Shown piece after piece: positions 60,148 to 64,000 of a stretch of 64,000 nucleotides of DNA. Below the pieces are notes generated by a model. That model saw only the letters and a list, made by a program, of their open reading frames with translations, did not search any database and had not been told where the DNA came from. The stretch is from NCBI GenBank assembly GCA_036563245.1, contig DATCMU010000047.1, forward strand, positions 1 through 64,000. The letters are read 5' to 3'. Origin of the DNA: DATCMU01 sp036563245. GTDB lineage: Bacteria > Pseudomonadota > Alphaproteobacteria > Rhizobiales > Devosiaceae. Made by a program: the position numbers and the translations under genes. How positions within the stretch are numbered: position 1 is the stretch's first letter; each line of letters starts with the position of its first letter.

Positions 60148-61731
60148 GTGGAACTGAATATCGTCGAATTGTCGCGGCTGCAGTTTGCGCTGACCGCCAT
60201 GTATCACTTCCTGTTCGTGCCGCTCACGCTCGGGCTATCGGTCATCCTTGCGATCATGGAAACCGTGTTCGTTATGACCGGGCGCACCATATGGCGCGAC
60301 ATGACAAAGTTCTGGGGCACGCTGTTCGGCATCAACTTCGTGCTGGGCGTGGCGACTGGCATCACCATGGAGTTCCAGTTCGGCATGAACTGGAGCTACT
60401 ACAGCCAGTATGTGGGCGACATCTTCGGAGCGCCGCTGGCCATCGAGGGCCTGATGGCCTTCTTCCTGGAAGCGACATTCGTGGGGCTGTTCTTCTTCGG
60501 ATGGGACCGACTGACGCCCCGCCAGCATCTCGGCGCGACCTATGCGGTCGCCATAGGGTCCAATCTTTCCGCGTTGTGGATCCTGATCGCCAATGGCTGG
60601 ATGCAGCATCCGGTGGGTGCCGCGTTCAATCCCGAGACCATGCGCATGGAAGTCACGAGCTTCTTCGAGGTGCTGTTCAACACCGTGGCGCAGGCCAAGT
60701 TCGTGCACACTGTTTCGGCGGGCTATGTGACGGCGTCCATTTTCGTGCTCGGCGTCTCCGCGATCTACATGCTGCAGGGTAAGCACAGGGATCTCGCCCG
60801 GCGCTCGATGGCTGTGGCCGCTGCCTTTGGCCTGGCATCCTCGCTGTCGGTTGTCGTGCTCGGGGATGAAAGCGGCTACACCGCGACCGAGAACCAGAAG
60901 ATGAAAATCGCGGCGATGGAAGGCATGTGGACCACCGAGCCCGCGCCCGCGTCGTTCAACCTGATCGGGTTCCCGGACCAGCAGGCCCGCGAGACCCGTT
61001 ATGCGATCCAGATCCCATGGGTCCTCGGCCTGATCACGACCCGAAGCCTGACAAAGCAGGTTCCCGGGATCGAGGAACTCGTGCAGGACGCCAAGGGCCG
61101 GATCGCCAACGGGATCAAGGCCTATGACGCGCTCCAGCAGATCCGCGCCGCCGATAGCCCATCCGCGGTGCCCGATGACGTGCGGCAGACCTTTGAAGCC
61201 AATGGCGGCGACCTTGGTTACGCTTACCTGCTCAAGCGCTACGTGGACGACCCCAGGCTCGCCACGCCGCAGGAGATCAACGACGCGGCCTGGAGCACGG
61301 TGCCGGCGGTCTTCCCGCTGTTCTGGTCGTTCCGCTTCATGGTCGGGCTGGGGTTCTTCTTCATCGCGCTGATGGCGACCTTCTTCGTGCTCGCCTCGCG
61401 GCGCAGCCTGGACCGGCACCGCTGGCTGCTTTGGGTGGCGGCGCTCTCGATCCCCCTGCCCTGGCTTGCCGCGGAACTGGGGTGGTTCGTGGCCGAATAC
61501 GGCCGGCAACCCTGGATCATCGAAGGAATATTGCCCACCGCAATCGGCGTTTCACGCATCGGTATCGTGGACATCGCGATCAGCCTGCTGGGTTTCGTCG
61601 CGCTCTATACTGTGCTGGCGGTGGTCGAAATCACGCTGATGGTCAAGGCGATCCGGGTGGGCCCCGGCAAGGTCTCGGCACCCGGCGATCTCGTGCGCAC
61701 CATTCCCGCAGCTACACAACCCGCGGAGTAG
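60148..61731 (+). CDS. cydA: Cytochrome bd ubiquinol oxidase subunit I
   Basis: CydA is the heme-bearing catalytic subunit of cytochrome bd, a high-affinity quinol oxidase. The 527-residue protein begins SRLQFALTAMYHFLFVPLTL, with the N-terminal His ligand of heme b595/d. It also has the GWFVAEYGRQPW signature of the quinol/heme region. The start is GTG at 60148-60150 with a GGGAG site. The open frame extends 26 codons upstream, but those are atypical and the family starts at this point. cydB follows four bases after the stop. Confidence 0.95.
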   Translation: MELNIVELSRLQFALTAMYHFLFVPLTLGLSVILAIMETVFVMTGRTIWRDMTKFWGTLFGINFVLGVATGITMEFQFGMNWSYYSQYVGDIFGAPLAIEGLMAFFLEATFVGLFFFGWDRLTPRQHLGATYAVAIGSNLSALWILIANGWMQHPVGAAFNPETMRMEVTSFFEVLFNTVAQAKFVHTVSAGYVTASIFVLGVSAIYMLQGKHRDLARRSMAVAAAFGLASSLSVVVLGDESGYTATENQKMKIAAMEGMWTTEPAPASFNLIGFPDQQARETRYAIQIPWVLGLITTRSLTKQVPGIEELVQDAKGRIANGIKAYDALQQIRAADSPSAVPDDVRQTFEANGGDLGYAYLLKRYVDDPRLATPQEINDAAWSTVPAVFPLFWSFRFMVGLGFFFIALMATFFVLASRRSLDRHRWLLWVAALSIPLPWLAAELGWFVAEYGRQPWIIEGILPTAIGVSRIGIVDIAISLLGFVALYTVLAVVEITLMVKAIRVGPGKVSAPGDLVRTIPAATQPAE

Positions 61732-61735
61732 AAAC

Positions 61736-62890
61736 ATGATCCTTTACGAACTGATGGACTATGGGCTGCTGCGCGTCATCTGGTGGCTGCTGCTCGGCGT
61801 GTTGCTGATCGGATTCGCGATCACCGATGGCTTCGACATGGGTGTTGCAACCCTTCTGCCCTTCGTGGGCAAGACCGATGTGGAGCGCAGGGTCGTCATC
61901 AACACGGTCGGGCCGGTTTGGGAAGGCAACCAGGTGTGGCTGATCACCGGCGGCGGCGCGATCTTTGCCGCATGGCCGCAACTTTACGCGGTTTCCTTCT
62001 CCGGCTTCTATCTCGCAATGTTCCTGACACTTGCGGCGCTGATCCTGAGACCGGTAGGCTTCAAGTACCGTTCCAAGCGGGAAAGCCAGCGCTGGCGCAA
62101 CAATTGGGACTGGGCGCTTTTCATCGGCGGCTTCGTACCGTCGCTGATCTTTGGCGTGGCGGTCGGCAACGTCCTGCAAGGCGTGCCGTTCCGTTTCGAC
62201 AACGACCTGCGCATGGCCTATGAGGGCAATCTTTTCGGACTTCTGAACCCGTTCGCCCTGCTCGTAGGGCTTCTGTCAGTCGCCATGCTGGTGATGCACG
62301 GCGCGGCATGGCTCGGGGTCAAGGCCGAGGGCGCCGTCGCTCAGAGGTCGCGCAGGATCGGCGGTTACGCCGCGCTGGCGGTGATCGTGATGTTCGCGCT
62401 GAGCGGGCTGATCCTGTGGGCGCTGCTTCCGGGATATGCGATCACCAGCCCCATCGATCCGCACCAGGCGTCCAATCCACTGACCAAGCAGGTGACGCGG
62501 CAGATGGGAGCGTGGTTCGTCAACTACCAGATCCATCCCTGGTTGCTGATCGCTCCCGCCCTGGGCTTCCTCGGGGCAGCAGGAGCATGGCTTGGCTTCC
62601 GCGGCAAGGCAAGCGGGCGGACATTCCTTTCGAGCGCGGCAGCGGTGTTCGGCATCGTGGCCACAGTGGGTGTGTCGATGTTCCCATTCATTCTGCCGTC
62701 CTCGGTCGACCCGCAGTCGAGCCTGACGGTCTGGGATAGCTCGTCGAGCCACGCCACGCTGTTCAACATGCTCGTCGCTGCGGTGATCCTCGTGCCGATC
62801 ATCCTGGTCTACACAAGCTGGGTCTACAGGGTCTTGTGGGGGCCAGTGACGGAGAAGAGCATCACCGACGGCGACACGCACGCCTACTGA
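61736..62890 (+). CDS. cydB: Cytochrome bd ubiquinol oxidase subunit II
   Basis: CydB is the structural partner of CydA, in the inner membrane. The 384-residue protein has eight to nine helices and the family motifs FAITDGFDMGVATLLPF and GPVWEGNQVWLITGGGAIFAAWP at the start. Late in the sequence, TVWDSSSSHATLFNML marks the end segment. It starts four bases after cydA and is followed by cydX after 34 bases, so all belong to one operon, cydDCABX. Confidence 0.96.
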   Translation: MILYELMDYGLLRVIWWLLLGVLLIGFAITDGFDMGVATLLPFVGKTDVERRVVINTVGPVWEGNQVWLITGGGAIFAAWPQLYAVSFSGFYLAMFLTLAALILRPVGFKYRSKRESQRWRNNWDWALFIGGFVPSLIFGVAVGNVLQGVPFRFDNDLRMAYEGNLFGLLNPFALLVGLLSVAMLVMHGAAWLGVKAEGAVAQRSRRIGGYAALAVIVMFALSGLILWALLPGYAITSPIDPHQASNPLTKQVTRQMGAWFVNYQIHPWLLIAPALGFLGAAGAWLGFRGKASGRTFLSSAAAVFGIVATVGVSMFPFILPSSVDPQSSLTVWDSSSSHATLFNMLVAAVILVPIILVYTSWVYRVLWGPVTEKSITDGDTHAY

Positions 62891-62924
62891 GAAACGGCAG
62901 GTCGAACGAAGAAGGGATACGAAG

Positions 62925-63056
62925 ATGTGGTATTTCGCCTGGATCCTGGGACTGCCGCTCGCCGCCGGATTTGCGGTGCTGAACGCGATGTGGCTCGAGA
63001 TGGCTGAGGACCGCGACCGCCAGAGCGGCGGCAAGGATGGGCCAACCCTGCACTGA
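62925..63056 (+). CDS. cydX: Cytochrome bd-I accessory subunit CydX
   Basis: This is a 43-residue single-helix subunit that stabilises the bd oxidase. The peptide begins MWYFAWILGLPLAAGFAVL, close to E. coli CydX, with the usual Trp and Tyr near the start and a conserved Glu after the helix (MWLEMAEDRD). The ATG at 62925 follows the GAAGGGATAC region and lies 34 bases after cydB. The gene is too short for most automatic gene calls, but the position and match make it firm. Confidence 0.93.
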   Translation: MWYFAWILGLPLAAGFAVLNAMWLEMAEDRDRQSGGKDGPTLH

Positions 63057-63068
63057 CCCCAAGCCCTG

Positions 63069-64000
63069 TCAGGGCGCACGGACCAGGACCAGTTGCCCGC
63101 TGTCGAGGCCCATGACAAAAATCGGGCCGCCTGGCACGGTGATCTGGCCGATAGCGGTGTTGATCGCGCCGCCTGGATAAGCTTGGGCTTCGTCGACGAT
63201 GCGCCCGGCGCGCGGCGACACCATGCGGAGCGTGCGCCGGTCGGCGCTGGGAAGTACGAGATCGGCAACGCCGTCGCCATTGATATCCGCGACGGCGGAC
63301 AGGCCCTGTTCCGTTGTGCCGTTGACGTGGTTCGAGAACCCGGCCGCAGCGGCGATCCGTGTGAGCTTGCCGCGGGAAAGGGTCCAGAATTCGAGCGTTC
63401 CCCCGATATGCGGGGTCCTCACCAACGCGATGTCGGGTGTGCCGTCACCGTTGAAGTCGGCGATCCCGGCGATGTTGAGCCAGCGATGGGTCAACCCGAT
63501 AGGCGCGGTGGCAGCCAGTTCGACCAATTCGTCGCCCTGCAAGCCATAGATCGCCAGCGCGGCGCCTTTTGCGACATCGGTACGGATGGTGACGATCTCG
63601 GCGGTGCCATCGCCGTTGAGATCGACCAGACGCGGCGTCAGATCCTCGAACACACGATCCCCTGGAAGTTCGAGGTCGAAGCGCCTGCCGGTGCTGTCGC
63701 GGATGGCAAGCCCGCCCGCCTCGATGAGATCGCCGAGCGCGCCATGCCGATAGCGCGTGGTCGGCAGCACGTACCACGCGCTGCGAACCCGACCGGACGT
63801 CACGGTCACGACGTGCCCACCTGGAATGCCGTCCCGCGCGGCAAGCTGGCGAGGGGGCGCGTGGGTCGGGCCGATGCAGACAACGCTGTCGGTGCACAGC
63901 GCGAGCGAATGCCAGTCCGCCAATTTCACCAGAACCTCGGCGCCAGTCTGGCTCAGGGCCGACACCCCCGCGCCACCCGTTACCGGCGATACGCGCCAGT
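63069..64000 (-). CDS. FG-GAP/VCBS-repeat protein, N-terminus outside window
   Basis: This is an incomplete reading frame, open to the right edge of the window. It encodes at least 310 residues. Three calcium-loop repeats of the DxNGDGxxD type are visible (VDLNGDGTAEIV, ADFNGDGTPDIA, ADINGDGVADLV), each within a beta-propeller-like blade. A Met candidate at 63965 lies inside the open frame, but the frame continues without a stop to the edge, so the true start is probably outside. The protein may be extracellular or membrane-anchored; no catalytic motif is seen. It is convergent with cydX, with 12 bases between. Confidence 0.75.
   Translation of the reverse strand, partial: WRVSPVTGGAGVSALSQTGAEVLVKLADWHSLALCTDSVVCIGPTHAPPRQLAARDGIPGGHVVTVTSGRVRSAWYVLPTTRYRHGALGDLIEAGGLAIRDSTGRRFDLELPGDRVFEDLTPRLVDLNGDGTAEIVTIRTDVAKGAALAIYGLQGDELVELAATAPIGLTHRWLNIAGIADFNGDGTPDIALVRTPHIGGTLEFWTLSRGKLTRIAAAAGFSNHVNGTTEQGLSAVADINGDGVADLVLPSADRRTLRMVSPRAGRIVDEAQAYPGGAINTAIGQITVPGGPIFVMGLDSGQLVLVRAP

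Noticed and set aside
60235..61509. Long open frame antisense to cydA
   Set aside because: Shadow of cydA; composition is His/Arg-rich with no domain.

Overview
The window is GC-rich bacterial chromosome with dense, tightly coupled operons and no rRNA, tRNA, CRISPR array, insertion sequence or prophage that I can recognise. Gene order and family types point to an alphaproteobacterium of the order Hyphomicrobiales (Rhizobiales). The main signs are the DUF177-plsX-fabH-ihfA-merR cluster, glyA-nrdR-ribD-ribE-ribH-nusB, rsh-pyrE-acpS-lepB-rnc-era-recO-parC next to rpoZ, an ldtR-type MarR regulator beside an L,D-transpeptidase, and a porin whose N-terminus resembles Devosia-type porins. The genus-level hint (Devosiaceae) is inference from memory of the porin type only.

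Layout. 1-4.45 kb (minus): envelope and lipid cluster with a ubiquinol-cytochrome c chaperone, DUF177, plsX, fabH, a PrmA-like methyltransferase, ihfA and the first bases of a MerR gene. 4.6-5.1 kb: divergent bamE-type lipoprotein. 5.1-10.8 kb: an MFS gene, then the glyA/riboflavin/nusB operon. 10.9-13.8 kb: a SixA-like phosphatase with a small partner, an L,D-transpeptidase and its probable regulator ldtR with a clear operator. 14-19.8 kb: a small membrane protein, hemB, an RDD protein, an SLC13-type transporter, bpt and an exo/endonuclease-phosphatase family protein. 19.8-29.1 kb (minus): parC, recO, era, rnc, lepB, acpS, pyrE, rsh, then rpoZ behind its own terminator. 29.5-34.5 kb: a NYN-domain protein, a type-5 uracil-DNA glycosylase, smpB, dapA and a soluble lytic transglycosylase.

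34.5-38.5 kb is an envelope block. It holds a Lys/Ala-rich membrane-anchored protein, a 38-residue membrane peptide, an OmpA-domain protein with a recent internal tandem duplication, and a large porin. 38.9-45.1 kb holds an SDR enzyme and a small exopolysaccharide locus: an anchored unknown, a Wzy/WaaL-like polymerase or ligase, a Wzc-like tyrosine kinase and a priming sugar transferase. An AT-rich gap, a secreted unknown, a ClC transporter with CBS domains and an acyl-CoA synthetase follow.

49.7-56.4 kb (minus) is one sugar-uptake operon: lacI, binding protein, two permeases, ATPase and a GH63-like glycosidase. A double LacI-type operator lies in front of lacI. The glycosidase suggests import and cleavage of a small glycoside such as glucosylglycerate or mannosylglycerate (inference). 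56.6-63.1 kb is the complete cytochrome bd set cydDCAB plus cydX. The window ends inside a protein with FG-GAP/VCBS calcium-loop repeats.

Most of this is conserved housekeeping sequence, and I found no convincing wholly new system. The best leads are the repeat-bearing OmpA protein with its two small membrane neighbours, the LacI-controlled GH63/ABC operon, the ldtR operator, and a CtrA-type box upstream of the SDR/porin pair.
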